50,267 nt of DNA from Chloroflexota bacterium. GTDB lineage: Bacteria > Chloroflexota > Anaerolineae > Anaerolineales > Anaerolineaceae. Under the pieces are notes generated by a model, which saw nothing but the letters and a program-made list of their open reading frames with translations, was not told the origin of the DNA and made no database searches. Shown piece after piece: positions 1-10,753 of the stretch (positions are counted from its first letter, which is position 1; each line of letters begins with the position of its first letter). Location: assembly GCA_029561345.1 (NCBI GenBank), contig JAKQJC010000015.1, positions 1 through 50,267 of the forward strand. Direction: 5' to 3'. A program made the translations under genes and the position numbers.

Positions 1-77
1 ATGTGCTTTTCTTCTTTCAGGACTTCAAGCACAATTGCCGCTTTTTGTTCTGCTGTAAAATGTCGTCTTTTTGCCAT
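1..77 (-). mobile_element. IS3-family transposase orfA, 5' fragment cut by window edge
   Basis: Read on the minus strand from the ATG at 77, the first 25 codons begin MAKRRHFTAEQKAAIVLEVL and run off the window. This matches the start of OrfA-type (IS3/IS911-like) transposases, whose first segment is the helix-turn-helix that binds the IS ends. A GGAG Shine-Dalgarno sequence lies just upstream of the ATG. The outer IS end is probably within the next 50 bases; on the minus strand a TGGACAC-type end starts near 121, but no partner end is visible, so this limit is a guess. The rest of the element is outside the window. Confidence 0.7.
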
Positions 78-153
78 GGTGTCTCCATTTTACACCTTGT
101 TTTCGCCTTTTTTTGTGTCCAGTTTTTCTTATCCACTATACCGGGAGGTATCC

Positions 154-735
154 ATGACCGCATTTCGAGATTTTACCCTGCCGCTCTGGCAAATCTTTGG
201 CGGGAATCTGTTGATGCTGGCCACCCTGGGTTTCTACATCGCCTGGTGGACGGTATCCTTCCGCCCCAATCAGGCCGTAAGGACAGATAGCGCCATTTTT
301 TTCATCACCGCCGCAGTGGTGGCCGGCCTGGCTGCGGTCATCCTCCTGTCCGCTGGCATCAGCAGCCTGCCGCAAACTGGCAGTGGCATTCCCGTCACCG
401 CCATCCTCGCGGGCGCGGCCATCTCCTATGCGGTCCTTCTCGCCCTGACCCTCATTTTCTTCAAACGGGTGGTCACCTCGGAATTGATCTTAATCATTGT
501 CTGGGCGGCGCTCGAAAGCGCGGCCCTGGCCGTCCTTTACGGCAGTGGCCGCTTCAGCCTGGCTCAGGCAGCGCCGCTCGTCATCATGCTGACGCTGGCA
601 ACCCTCACCGGCCTGGTCTGCTATGTGATTCATTACCGTCTGGATGAAATCCCGCGCTTCTGGAACGGGCTGATTCCCCTGGCAGCGGACGCGGGCGTGG
701 TGGCCGTGTTTTTGACCCTGCTGGCCCTTTCCTGA
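154..735 (+). CDS. six-helix integral membrane protein of unknown function
   Basis: I do not recognise the family. The 193-residue product has about six hydrophobic segments (roughly residues 8-30, 45-68, 75-100, 108-128, 135-157 and 165-190) with short loops and no enzymatic motif, so it is an inner-membrane protein. The frame is open back to position 1, but the ATG at 154 is chosen because GGGAGG lies about 5 bases upstream and because bases 1-77 are the antisense start of a transposase. Convergent with gyrB; the two share the terminator at 761-791. Insertion of the IS directly upstream may have separated it from its original promoter. Confidence 0.7.
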   Translation: MTAFRDFTLPLWQIFGGNLLMLATLGFYIAWWTVSFRPNQAVRTDSAIFFITAAVVAGLAAVILLSAGISSLPQTGSGIPVTAILAGAAISYAVLLALTLIFFKRVVTSELILIIVWAALESAALAVLYGSGRFSLAQAAPLVIMLTLATLTGLVCYVIHYRLDEIPRFWNGLIPLAADAGVVAVFLTLLALS

Positions 736-760
736 AAATTCCCCTTCACTCCCCCCCCAA

Positions 761-791
761 AAAAAAACGCCCTGTCGATCAGGGCGTTTTT
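761..791. terminator. bidirectional intrinsic terminator
   Basis: A 10-bp perfect stem (AAACGCCCTG / CAGGGCGTTT) with a 5-base loop has a run of A on the left and T on the right, so it can end both the plus-strand membrane gene (stop at 735) and the minus-strand gyrB (stop at 809). Confidence 0.8.
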
Positions 792-808
792 GCATATCCA
801 GCCAGTGC

Positions 809-3747
<2,939 letters not shown>

Positions 3748-3769
3748 AAGCTCCAATTTTACCACAACC

Positions 3770-3812
3770 AGAAAACAAAACAGACTTCCAAAGTCATGAA
3801 CTCTGGAAGTCC
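3770..3812 (-). terminator. intrinsic terminator (minus strand)
   Basis: On the minus strand GACTTCCA and TGGAAGTC arms (3783-3790, 3804-3811) form a stem that is followed by GTTTTGTTTT. It fits as the end of the aldehyde oxidoreductase operon read from the right, before the membrane protein-gyrB unit. Confidence 0.55.
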
Positions 3813-3935
3813 GCTCATTTATTCTAAATTTCCGTAATTGCTCAGGCGCAGCTTAAAGTGACCATCTAAACCGCTCCTTGAGCTTGTAGAGATCGGGAGG
3901 GGGCCGGGGGGGGCGATGAATAATCTTAATGTGAC

Positions 3936-3955
3936 ATTGTCAAAGCAGTGACAAT
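3936..3955. repeat. inverted repeat just after the ferredoxin stop codon
   Basis: ATTGTCA and TGACAAT form perfect 7-bp arms around six bases, 4 bases past the ferredoxin stop. Without a T-run it is a weak terminator; it may protect the 3' end of the operon mRNA or be a protein-binding site. The rest of 3813-3935 shows only a G-rich tract at 3895-3913. Confidence 0.45.
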
Positions 3956-3959
3956 TTTC

Positions 3960-4379
3960 CTAACGTTTTTCCATGCTGATCACATCCAGCGGGCAGGATG
4001 ATTGGCACAGGGCGCAGCCCAAACAGGCTGCCTGCTTCACCAGGTAAGGTTTTCCAGGTTTCAGGCCGTCGTTGGCACCGGCCGGGGCCAGCTCAATGCA
4101 CCCCACCGGGCAGGCCTGCACGCAGATCCGGCAGGCCACGCACGACTGGTAATTCCACAGCGGCCGCAGCCATTCCTTTGGCTTTACCGATTCGGGAATC
4201 TGCCCATGCTGGTTGCGAACCGCTTTGCTGGGGCACACCCGTCCACAGGCGCCGCAGGTGATGCAGATATCAGCGCTGATGGTGTGCTGCTGCTTGCGTT
4301 CGCCGTGAATGGCGCCTACCGGGCACCAGCGCACACAGGCGCTGCAGCCAATGCAATCTTCGGTAATTTGATAAGCCAT
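3960..4379 (-). CDS. polyferredoxin with four [4Fe-4S] motifs, partner of the aldehyde oxidoreductase
   Basis: The 139-residue cytoplasmic iron-sulfur protein has four CxxCxxCxxxCP-type motifs: CIGCSACVRWCP and CITCGACGRVCP in the first half, CVACRICVQACP and CLGCALCQSSCP in the second. That is enough ligands for four [4Fe-4S] clusters arranged as two ferredoxin modules. It is most likely the electron acceptor or conduit for the tungsten oxidoreductase encoded 9 bases upstream, similar to AorA/HycB-type subunits. The ATG at 4379 has a strong AGGAGG sequence. It is the last gene of the TetR-controlled operon. Confidence 0.9.
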   Translation of the reverse strand: MAYQITEDCIGCSACVRWCPVGAIHGERKQQHTISADICITCGACGRVCPSKAVRNQHGQIPESVKPKEWLRPLWNYQSCVACRICVQACPVGCIELAPAGANDGLKPGKPYLVKQAACLGCALCQSSCPLDVISMEKR

Positions 4380-4388
4380 CCCGTCCTC

Positions 4389-6371
4389 CTATGCCGCTTT
4401 TGCGGGTGCTTGAACCAGCTCAGGCAGGCCAATGGCCGCCATGGCTGCCGCGGTTGGATGCCCATTGGTCTCATCCAATCCCATTTCTTTCCAATACATG
4501 GGCACCAGTTCTTCCAGCAGCACACTCCGGCCGCGGTTGGCGCCTTTTTGGGCCGGCGGCCGTCCCAGCGCGCGCTCATTGATCGGCGCCTTTAGCGCGA
4601 GGCCCTCCCGTGCATTGAAGGCCTGGCGCACCAGATGAATATTCAAACCGATCTGCATGTATTCTTCAGGCGTTTTTTCCCATCCGGTGGCTGCATTCAA
4701 CCACTCGAAAATGGGCAGCCGGTTCACGCCCACCAGCCCGGCAAACAGGCATAAACCGCAGCCATTGATCAGGTCGGTAAACTGGCTGCAGGCAGCCGCC
4801 CAAATGGCCTTTTCCCGGTCGGCTGTATATTTGCTTCCCTTGGGGTAAAACAGCCAGCGCACTTTCGGCAGCCGCTTCACCTTCGTCCAGAGCTGGAACA
4901 TTTCATAATAGAGATAAGAGCCAATCGTATGCCTCCCCGGCGTGGGTTCCACCACCGCGTGAAGGGCAAACCCCGGATCATTACGTCCATCATGCATGGC
5001 CAGTTCCTGCCCGCCCGCGGTGACGGCATAAGCCTCCGCCTGTTTCTGCATACGCCGGGCGGCAGCCCTGCTGCCATCCGCCAGCAGGTCGCCAATTCCA
5101 TCGCGGGCAATCATCAGATCCACCAATTTAAGTATGGCCGCTGTGTTGCCCCAGGTCAATTCCAATCCGCCGGTGTCGTCACGGGTGATGAGGCCTTTTT
5201 CATAACATTCAAATGCAAAAGCCACGGTGCCGCCTGCCGAAATGCTGTCCATGCCGGCGCGGTTAAGCTTTTCGTTGATCTCAAACAGGCTGTCGAGGTC
5301 TTCGTTCATCAACATGCCGCCAAATGCCAGCACGCTCTCATATTCCGGTTTGTGCGTCTCTTCTTTGGAGCCCTTCTTAATGGTGCACATGCCGCCGCAG
5401 CCCAGCGGACAGGAATAACAATGGTATTTTACCAATTCCCTCTCCCTGAAGCGGTCCGGATTAATGCTGCTGGAGCGTTTGAAATTAAACTCGGCGCAGC
5501 TGCCGTCCCAGTTCTTGATCGGAGAGTCGCCCGTCTCAATGCTGTACTGGTTCATGCTCACGGTGCCCCACTTGCTCAGTAGCACCTTGTATAACAGGCC
5601 GTCCTGGCGCATTTGCAGGGGCAGCCAGCGCATGCTGGTGCCCAGCAGGCCCATCAATGTGCCGTTCAGAAAGGGCGGCTGGAAGCTGATCCAGCGGTTG
5701 AAACCCTCGCTGAGTTGCTTCACCCGCGCTTCATCATAAACCGGAATGCGGTGGGCGCCCTGCAGCACCAGGGCTTTCAATTTCTTTGCGCCCATCACCG
5801 CCCCCAGCCCGGAGCGCGCGGCCATGCGCCCTTCGTCGTTCGAAATCCCCGCAATCAGCGACAGTTTTTCACCCGCCGGGCCAATGCAGGCCACCGATAC
5901 CGTCTTGCCTTCATACTGCGCTTTCAAGGCCTGCTCGGTTTCCCGGCAATCCTTCCCCCAAACACCCTCGGCGTCCACCAGTTCCGCTTTGCCGTGTCCG
6001 ACATACAGGTAGACCGGGCGGGGTGACATGCCGGTGAAGAAAATGCCGTCGTATCCGCACTGTTTTATCGCCGGCGAAAGGCTGCCGCCGCAGTTCGCAT
6101 CGCCCCAGGTGTGCGTCAGGGGTGATTTTGCCGCCGCCATCCAGCGTCCGCTCATCAGGCTTCCCGTGCCCGTCAGCAGGCCCGAGACAAAGCCCAGCAC
6201 ATTCTCCGGTCCCAGGGGATCAGCCCCCACGGGTATCCGCTGATAAAGGATGTAAGCAGCCAGGCCCATGCCGGAAAGCATTTTTTCGTACACCTTTTCC
6301 GGAATTTCCTGAACCTCGCAGGTTCCTGCGGTCAGATCCACCCACAGAATTTTACCCATCACCGCGTTCAT
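4389..6371 (-). CDS. tungsten-dependent aldehyde:ferredoxin oxidoreductase
   Basis: A family enzyme that oxidises aldehydes to carboxylic acids (or reduces acids at low potential) with ferredoxin, using a tungsten bis-pyranopterin and a [4Fe-4S] cluster. The 660-residue product begins with the typical N-terminal beta domain (MGKILWVDLTAG). It has the pterin-binding RWMAAAKSPLT and WGDANCGG region (about 76-95), AARSGLGAVMGAKKLKA (about 184-200), and the cluster cysteines C318, C321 and C325 in YHCYSCPLGCGG with the distal ligand near C538/C541. The chosen ATG at 6371 overlaps the stop of the alcohol dehydrogenase gene (TGATG), which suggests translational coupling; an internal ATG at 6359 is also possible. 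Together with the alcohol dehydrogenase it would take an alcohol through an aldehyde to an acid. The exact substrate is unknown; the family also contains paralogues acting on other compounds. Confidence 0.9.
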   Translation of the reverse strand: MNAVMGKILWVDLTAGTCEVQEIPEKVYEKMLSGMGLAAYILYQRIPVGADPLGPENVLGFVSGLLTGTGSLMSGRWMAAAKSPLTHTWGDANCGGSLSPAIKQCGYDGIFFTGMSPRPVYLYVGHGKAELVDAEGVWGKDCRETEQALKAQYEGKTVSVACIGPAGEKLSLIAGISNDEGRMAARSGLGAVMGAKKLKALVLQGAHRIPVYDEARVKQLSEGFNRWISFQPPFLNGTLMGLLGTSMRWLPLQMRQDGLLYKVLLSKWGTVSMNQYSIETGDSPIKNWDGSCAEFNFKRSSSINPDRFRERELVKYHCYSCPLGCGGMCTIKKGSKEETHKPEYESVLAFGGMLMNEDLDSLFEINEKLNRAGMDSISAGGTVAFAFECYEKGLITRDDTGGLELTWGNTAAILKLVDLMIARDGIGDLLADGSRAAARRMQKQAEAYAVTAGGQELAMHDGRNDPGFALHAVVEPTPGRHTIGSYLYYEMFQLWTKVKRLPKVRWLFYPKGSKYTADREKAIWAAACSQFTDLINGCGLCLFAGLVGVNRLPIFEWLNAATGWEKTPEEYMQIGLNIHLVRQAFNAREGLALKAPINERALGRPPAQKGANRGRSVLLEELVPMYWKEMGLDETNGHPTAAAMAAIGLPELVQAPAKAA

Positions 6372-7567
6372 CAGGCCGCCTGCCACTCAAACGCCTGCTC
6401 CACCAGTTTGCGGGCGTCGTCCAGGGTCAATTCCACCGGGTTCATCATTGCCGAACCGTCATTGATGGCCAGCGCAGCTATCGCCTCGGCTTTTTCCCGG
6501 TCCACCCCGGCTTCGCTCAGGGTGCGCGGCAGACCGGTCAGCGTGTGCAGTTCATCCATCAAATCGCGCACCGCCTTTACCGTGCGCGCAGCCCGCTTGG
6601 GGGCTGGTGTATTACTGTATACTTCGGGCCCTGCCAGGGGCAGCAGCAGTTCGGCCACCATGCTTTCGCGCCGCTGGCTGTTGAAGGCCAGTCCGATGGG
6701 CAGGAAAATGCCAATGGCCACGCCGTGCGGAATGTGGCCGACCGCCCCGGCTGCATGTCCCAAAGAATGCACACAGCCCACCATGGAATTGGAGAAAGCG
6801 GTTCCCGCCATGGTGCTGGCGTTTGCCAGCGCCAGGCGTCCCTCTTTATCGTCCGGCTGGCGCACCACCCTGGGCAGGTATTCTCCGATCAATTTCACCG
6901 CCTGCCAGGTATAGGCATCGCTCATCGGGTTCTTTTGAATGCTCAGGTAAGCCTCCATGGCATGCGCCAGGGCATCCAGAGCCGTGGCCGCGGTCAATTT
7001 GGGCGGCAGGGTCAGGGTCAAACGTGCATCCAGAATGGCTGCCCTCGGCAGCAAAAATTCTGAGACAAACAGCATCTTCACGCCTTTTTCCGGGTCGGCA
7101 ATCACGGCCGAATTGGTAGCTTCAGAGCCCGTGCCCGAGGTAGTGGGTATCACAAACATGGGGTTGAGCGGTCCTTTGAGCATCTCGGCCCCGCGGTAAT
7201 CCCGCACATCATTTCCTCCATGCGTCACCAGAATGTTAACCCCCTTGCCAGTGTCAATCACCGATCCGCCGCCGACGGCCACCAGGCAGTCGCATTTTTT
7301 ATCGCGGTAAAGCTGCGCCAGTTCGTTCACCAGCAAAGTGGACGACTCAGGCGGCACCTGGTCATAGAGGCCGCCAATGGTCAAATCTGTTTCTGCAAAA
7401 GCATCCAGCACCAGTTGCGCCAGTCCGGCTTTGGCCACCCCCTGATCCGTGATGATCAGCGGGCGGCGCGCATTGGCCGCCATCATTTCACCCGGAAGCT
7501 GGTTGACCGCTTTCATACCGGAAATGATTTTAACCGGAAACGAAAATTCATAGTAATCAGGAAGCAT
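6371..7567 (-). CDS. iron-containing (group III) alcohol dehydrogenase
   Basis: An NAD(P)-dependent alcohol/aldehyde oxidoreductase of the Fe-ADH family. The 398-residue product has the nucleotide-binding GGGSVIDTGK (about 99-108) and TTSGTGSEAT (about 142-151). It also has a complete metal site: D198 and H202 (LDALAHAMEA), H267 (CVHSLGHAAG) and H281 (IPHGVA), with the 14-residue spacing between the last two usual for FucO/GldA-type enzymes. Family length is normal. The ATG at 7567 has GAGGAG in front. It couples by a TGATG overlap to the aldehyde oxidoreductase, so the two likely work in sequence on the same alcohol/aldehyde pair. Either direction (alcohol oxidation or aldehyde reduction) is possible. 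Confidence 0.92.
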   Translation of the reverse strand: MLPDYYEFSFPVKIISGMKAVNQLPGEMMAANARRPLIITDQGVAKAGLAQLVLDAFAETDLTIGGLYDQVPPESSTLLVNELAQLYRDKKCDCLVAVGGGSVIDTGKGVNILVTHGGNDVRDYRGAEMLKGPLNPMFVIPTTSGTGSEATNSAVIADPEKGVKMLFVSEFLLPRAAILDARLTLTLPPKLTAATALDALAHAMEAYLSIQKNPMSDAYTWQAVKLIGEYLPRVVRQPDDKEGRLALANASTMAGTAFSNSMVGCVHSLGHAAGAVGHIPHGVAIGIFLPIGLAFNSQRRESMVAELLLPLAGPEVYSNTPAPKRAARTVKAVRDLMDELHTLTGLPRTLSEAGVDREKAEAIAALAINDGSAMMNPVELTLDDARKLVEQAFEWQAA

Positions 7568-7582
7568 GGTTGTTCTCCTCAG

Positions 7583-8143
7583 TTAAATGCCAAACGGAAT
7601 GCCCAATAAATATGCCTTAAGGCGCAAACCCCAGCGCCGGCCCCATGGAATAGGCGGCAGCCGTTTCATCAGGCGGCGCGCCAGCAAGCGCGGGAAAAGA
7701 TAGGCCTGCGTGATGTTTAACACCCGCACCACCGAAACGGTGTTGGATAAATCCCCCCGCGCGCACATGCAGTGCCGCGCATATCCCATGTCAATACCCA
7801 GTTGACCGGTCAGCAGGTCAAAGGCGCCTTCCACATCCTTCAGAAAAATGACCACATCGGCCTTCGCCTCATCAAAGGAAGCACCCCGGTAAATCAACCG
7901 GCCGCCATCGGTCCGGGTCAGCGCCACCGAGCCGCCGTTGGGGCGCACTTTCATCATCAGGGTGAAATTCTCCGGCCAGCTTTGCACTTCGTGTTGAATC
8001 AACGGATCATGTTTGGATAGCGATTGCAGCGCCCGGCCCAAAACAAACAGGAAGGTTTTGTTGACTGCCCGCTTGACGGGCTTTTTTCCGGGCTGGATAT
8101 CGGGATAATTTTCTTTTGATATCAATGTCTCCTCCTCTATCAT
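7583..8143 (-). CDS. hypothetical protein, weakly SCP2-like, in alcohol/aldehyde operon
   Basis: I do not recognise this 186-residue protein with certainty. The middle part (about residues 55-130: ENFTLMMKVRPNGG, RGASFDEAKADVVIFLKDVE, AFDLLTGQLG) reads like the sterol-carrier-protein-2 type lipid-binding fold. In that fold a beta sheet carrying short 'D..I......A...L..G' strands is followed by helices. The C-terminus is rich in Arg and Leu (PRLLARRLMKRL) and may touch membranes. There is no signal peptide. It overlaps the TetR gene by ATGA (8140-8143) and precedes the alcohol dehydrogenase by 15 bases. An operon role in binding or presenting a hydrophobic alcohol or aldehyde is plausible but is inference. 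Confidence 0.55.
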   Translation of the reverse strand: MIEEETLISKENYPDIQPGKKPVKRAVNKTFLFVLGRALQSLSKHDPLIQHEVQSWPENFTLMMKVRPNGGSVALTRTDGGRLIYRGASFDEAKADVVIFLKDVEGAFDLLTGQLGIDMGYARHCMCARGDLSNTVSVVRVLNITQAYLFPRLLARRLMKRLPPIPWGRRWGLRLKAYLLGIPFGI

Positions 8144-8718
8144 GAAATGGAATGATCAACCAGGTAATTGGAAACCGCTGAAACGGGAACATCGTCAATG
8201 CCCAGAATCGACTGGATCACCAGGCCGTCCAGAACCGCAAGAATAATCTGGGCCAGAATGGCCGGCTGGGTCATGCGCCCATCCAGAATATGCTCCAGGC
8301 CTTCGCAAATCATGCGCCGCCATTCACGATATTTCTCCGCGAACCGCAGGCGGATCGAAGGATCGCTGCTGGCAGCTTCTTCAATCAGGTAATGGTGCAG
8401 TTTTCCCCGCAGAGTATCGCCGCAGATGGTTTGAAACACGCGCTCCAGAATCAAATGCGGATCATCGCCCTCCCTGGTCTGCGCTACCCATTCCAACAGT
8501 TCCTCCGTCATGCGGGTGAAGTGGCGGTCGGTCACATCAAAAATAAGGTGTGATTTGGATTCATAATAATAAAATAGAGTCCCCGTGCTGATATCTGCCG
8601 CCCGGGCAATATCCTTCAGGCTGGTGTTGTCAACGCCCTGCTCAATGAACAGCCGCGTGGCGGTTTCAAGGATCAGGTCGCGCCGGTCAATGCCATCTGT
8701 CGATTTGGGTCTGGCCAA
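8140..8718 (-). CDS. TetR/AcrR-family repressor, likely autoregulating the operon
   Basis: The 192-residue regulator has the TetR N-terminal helix-turn-helix (ILETATRLFIEQGVDNTSLK, DIARAADISTGTLFYYYESK, about residues 16-56) followed by a helical ligand-binding domain. The start is TTG at 8718: GGAGG lies 9 bases upstream and the first residues (ARPKSTDG) match family starts. No ATG fits. It is the first gene of the five-gene operon running to 3960, and it overlaps the second gene by ATGA. A palindrome at 8739-8752, just after its -10 box, is the likely operator, so the repressor probably controls itself and the downstream enzymes in response to an organic ligand. Confidence 0.92.
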   Translation of the reverse strand: MARPKSTDGIDRRDLILETATRLFIEQGVDNTSLKDIARAADISTGTLFYYYESKSHLIFDVTDRHFTRMTEELLEWVAQTREGDDPHLILERVFQTICGDTLRGKLHHYLIEEAASSDPSIRLRFAEKYREWRRMICEGLEHILDGRMTQPAILAQIILAVLDGLVIQSILGIDDVPVSAVSNYLVDHSIS

Positions 8719-8738
8719 AAGTCATCCTCCTTTTATCG

Positions 8739-8752
8739 GTCGGTCAACCGAC
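8739..8752. promoter_or_regulatory. TetR operator palindrome
   Basis: Perfect inverted repeat GTCGGT-CA-ACCGAC between the -10 box and the TTG start of the tetR gene, covering the expected transcription start. Position and symmetry fit a TetR-family binding site. Confidence 0.65.
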
Positions 8753-8759
8753 TAATAAA

Positions 8760-8788
8760 AGTATAGCAAAATGAAACGCCCATGTCAA
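8760..8788 (-). promoter_or_regulatory. sigma-70-type promoter of the tetR-alcohol/aldehyde operon
   Basis: On the minus strand TTGACA (8783-8788), a 17-base spacer and TATACT (8760-8765) form a near-consensus promoter that leads into the operator and the GGAGG of the tetR gene. Confidence 0.8.
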
Positions 8789-8843
8789 GCGCCAATTATT
8801 ACCTAATCTTCAAAACCCGCAAAATTCCTCCCCGCTAAAACCA

Positions 8844-8873
8844 TTGACAGATCAACCTCCCTGCCAGTATAAT
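8844..8873 (+). promoter_or_regulatory. sigma-70-type promoter of rpmF
   Basis: TTGACA (8844-8849) and TATAAT (8868-8873), both consensus hexamers, are separated by 18 bases, about 50 bases before the rpmF start. Confidence 0.75.
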
Positions 8874-8922
8874 CTTGAGGCTATTTTGAATAGTGGTTTT
8901 CAAGTTCTGACAGGAGTGTGTC

Positions 8923-9120
8923 ATGGTTCCGCAACCAAAACGTAAATTGTCCAAAGCCCGCCGCGATCGCCGTCGCGCTCACGATGCCCTTCAGGCCACC
9001 AATATCGTCCAGTGCAGCAACTGTGGCGAAATGCGCCTTTCCCACACAGTGTGCCCCAGCTGTGGCCACTACCAGGGTCGCGAAGTGATCGCCGTCGAAA
9101 AAGACGAAAAGAAGAGTTAA
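8923..9120 (+). CDS. rpmF: 50S ribosomal protein L32
   Basis: A structural protein of the large ribosomal subunit. The 65-residue product starts VPQPKRKLSKARRDRRRAHD, the basic N-terminus of bL32, and carries the zinc-binding pair CSNCGEMR...CPSCGHYQGREV (four Cys retained, the 'C+' form that needs zinc). The ATG at 8923 follows AGGAG. It stands alone, with its own strong promoter and terminator; the usual partner yceD/DUF177 is not upstream here. Confidence 0.97.
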   Translation: MVPQPKRKLSKARRDRRRAHDALQATNIVQCSNCGEMRLSHTVCPSCGHYQGREVIAVEKDEKKS

Positions 9121-9140
9121 TCTTCTGGCCCACAGATGTC

Positions 9141-9172
9141 AAAGCCCCCTGCAAGCAGGGGGCTTTGGTTTT
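9141..9172. terminator. intrinsic terminator after rpmF
   Basis: AAAGCCCCCTGC and GCAGGGGGCTTT form a 12-bp stem with a 2-base loop, followed by GGTTTT. It ends rpmF and, with its mirror A/T ends, may also stop the hflX operon converging from the right. Confidence 0.8.
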
Positions 9173-9192
9173 AAGTCCTGTTTTTGATCGTT

Positions 9193-9402
9193 TCAGAGCG
9201 CCCAGGCCATCATGATGCCCAGAATCGCCACAACGACTCCCAGGTGCAGCAGCAGATCACTATCTGTGACCCAGCCCAAGTTAAAAAACGAAAGCACAAA
9301 ATTGGCCGCCACCAGCACAATACCCAGTATCGGCAGCAGCCCTTTGCGCAGGGCAAGGTAATCCGACAGCCGGTCCAGCAGCCGCGATAAGAAGTCTGTC
9401 AT
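9193..9402 (-). CDS. small membrane protein downstream of hflX
   Basis: A 69-residue protein with an amphipathic N-terminus (TDFLSRLLDRLSDYLALR) and two hydrophobic segments (about 21-42 and 48-68), so probably a two-helix inner-membrane protein. No known family recognised. It starts 6 bases after the hflX stop, with AAGG in front, and is the last gene of the trmFO-hflX operon, ending before the shared terminator at 9141-9172. Confidence 0.65.
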   Translation of the reverse strand: MTDFLSRLLDRLSDYLALRKGLLPILGIVLVAANFVLSFFNLGWVTDSDLLLHLGVVVAILGIMMAWAL

Positions 9403-9408
9403 AGTGCC

Positions 9409-10752
9409 TTATTCCTCAACAATCTTTTCAGGTTGCATTTTCATAAACGGCTGGTAGCGCGCCATCAGCCGGCCGGGCAGCAGCCCTTCCATGCGCACGC
9501 CGCCGCGTCCATGTTCCACCACCTGCACCTGGCCCTGGTCATGGAACAGGGAAATCAACTGCCCTTCCCGGTAAGGCATCCACAGCGTCACCGGCACAAA
9601 GGTCTCAAACAACTGCTCAGTCATATTGTTCAGCAGTTCTTCAAGCCCCGCGCCCGATCGGGCTGAGATCGCCAGGGCGTTTTCATAGCCTTCCAGCACC
9701 TGCTGGGCCATCTCCGGTTCCGGCAGGCGGTCGATCTTATTCAGCACCGTGAGCACCGGAATTTCACCGGCACCAATTTCTTGCAGGGTCTGGTGCACCG
9801 ATTGCGCCTGCTGAAAAGCCTGCGGGTGGGTGATATCCACCACGTGAATCAACAGGTCAGCTTCAGTGATCTCTTCGAGCGTGGCACGGAAGGCAGCCAC
9901 CAGGGTGTGCGGCAGCTTCTGGATGAACCCCACCGTGTCGGTCATCAAAACCCAGTGACCTCCCGGAAGTTCCACCCGGCGGGTGGTCGGGTCCAATGTG
10001 GCAAACAGCTGATTGGCCACATAGACTTCCGATTTTGCCAGATGGTTCAACAGGGTCGATTTTCCGGCATTGGTGTAGCCCACCAGCGCCACAATCGGGA
10101 TATGTGAACGCTTGCGCTGCGCCCGATAGCGCATACGGTGAGCCCTCACCTTTTCCAGTTCCTCGCGCAAATGCTCAATGCGGCGCCGTACATCGCGCCG
10201 GTCCACTTCAAGCTGCGTTTCGCCAGGGCCGCGCAGGCCCACCCCGCCCACGCTGCCCGAACGTCCCGCGGCGCCGCCGGTCTGGCGGGCCAGGTGGGTC
10301 CAGGCGCGCGTCAGGCGCGGCAGCTGATATTCATATTTTGCCAGCTCCACCTGCAGAGCACCCTCGCGAGTCTGGGCATGCTGGGCGAAAATATCCAGGA
10401 TCAGGGCCGTGCGGTCCACCACCTGAACTTTTTCACCAAAAATACCCTCCAGCTCGCGCTGGTGCCGCGGCGAAAGCTCGCAGTCAAAGATAACCACTTC
10501 CGCCAGCATCTCTTCCACCAGGGTTTTCACCTCTTCCACCTTGCCCGAACCGATCAGGGTCTCGGGGTTGGGCTGTGAAATCCGCTGGTAGGTTTGTCCA
10601 ACCACATCCAATCCGCCCGTATCTGCCAGCAGAGCCAGCTCTTCAAGCGAATCTTCAAGCGACAGTAAATGAGGTTCGCCGTGAACCTCCACACCCACCA
10701 AAAAAGCACGCTGGCGCGGGCGGGCGGTTGGTTCTGCTATTTTCTTAGCCAT
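9409..10752 (-). CDS. hflX: ribosome-associated GTPase HflX
   Basis: HflX is a GTPase that binds the 50S subunit and rescues stalled or hibernating ribosomes. The 447-residue product has the N-terminal HflX domain (about 15-115), a Gly-rich linker with RGPGETQLEVDRR (about 174-187), a coiled coil and then the G domain. G1 is GYTNAGKST (about 225-233), G3 is DTVGFI, and G4 is NKID. It starts one base after the aminotransferase stop, with an AAAAGGG ribosome binding site inside the end of that gene, so translation is probably coupled. Family length and domain order are normal. Confidence 0.95.
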   Translation of the reverse strand: MAKKIAEPTARPRQRAFLVGVEVHGEPHLLSLEDSLEELALLADTGGLDVVGQTYQRISQPNPETLIGSGKVEEVKTLVEEMLAEVVIFDCELSPRHQRELEGIFGEKVQVVDRTALILDIFAQHAQTREGALQVELAKYEYQLPRLTRAWTHLARQTGGAAGRSGSVGGVGLRGPGETQLEVDRRDVRRRIEHLREELEKVRAHRMRYRAQRKRSHIPIVALVGYTNAGKSTLLNHLAKSEVYVANQLFATLDPTTRRVELPGGHWVLMTDTVGFIQKLPHTLVAAFRATLEEITEADLLIHVVDITHPQAFQQAQSVHQTLQEIGAGEIPVLTVLNKIDRLPEPEMAQQVLEGYENALAISARSGAGLEELLNNMTEQLFETFVPVTLWMPYREGQLISLFHDQGQVQVVEHGRGGVRMEGLLPGRLMARYQPFMKMQPEKIVEE

Positions 10753-10753
10753 A

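Noticed and set aside
1..153. N-terminal extension of the first plus-strand gene from position 1
   Set aside because: It is antisense to a transposase start, has no ribosome site, and the GGGAGG before the ATG at 154 sets the start.
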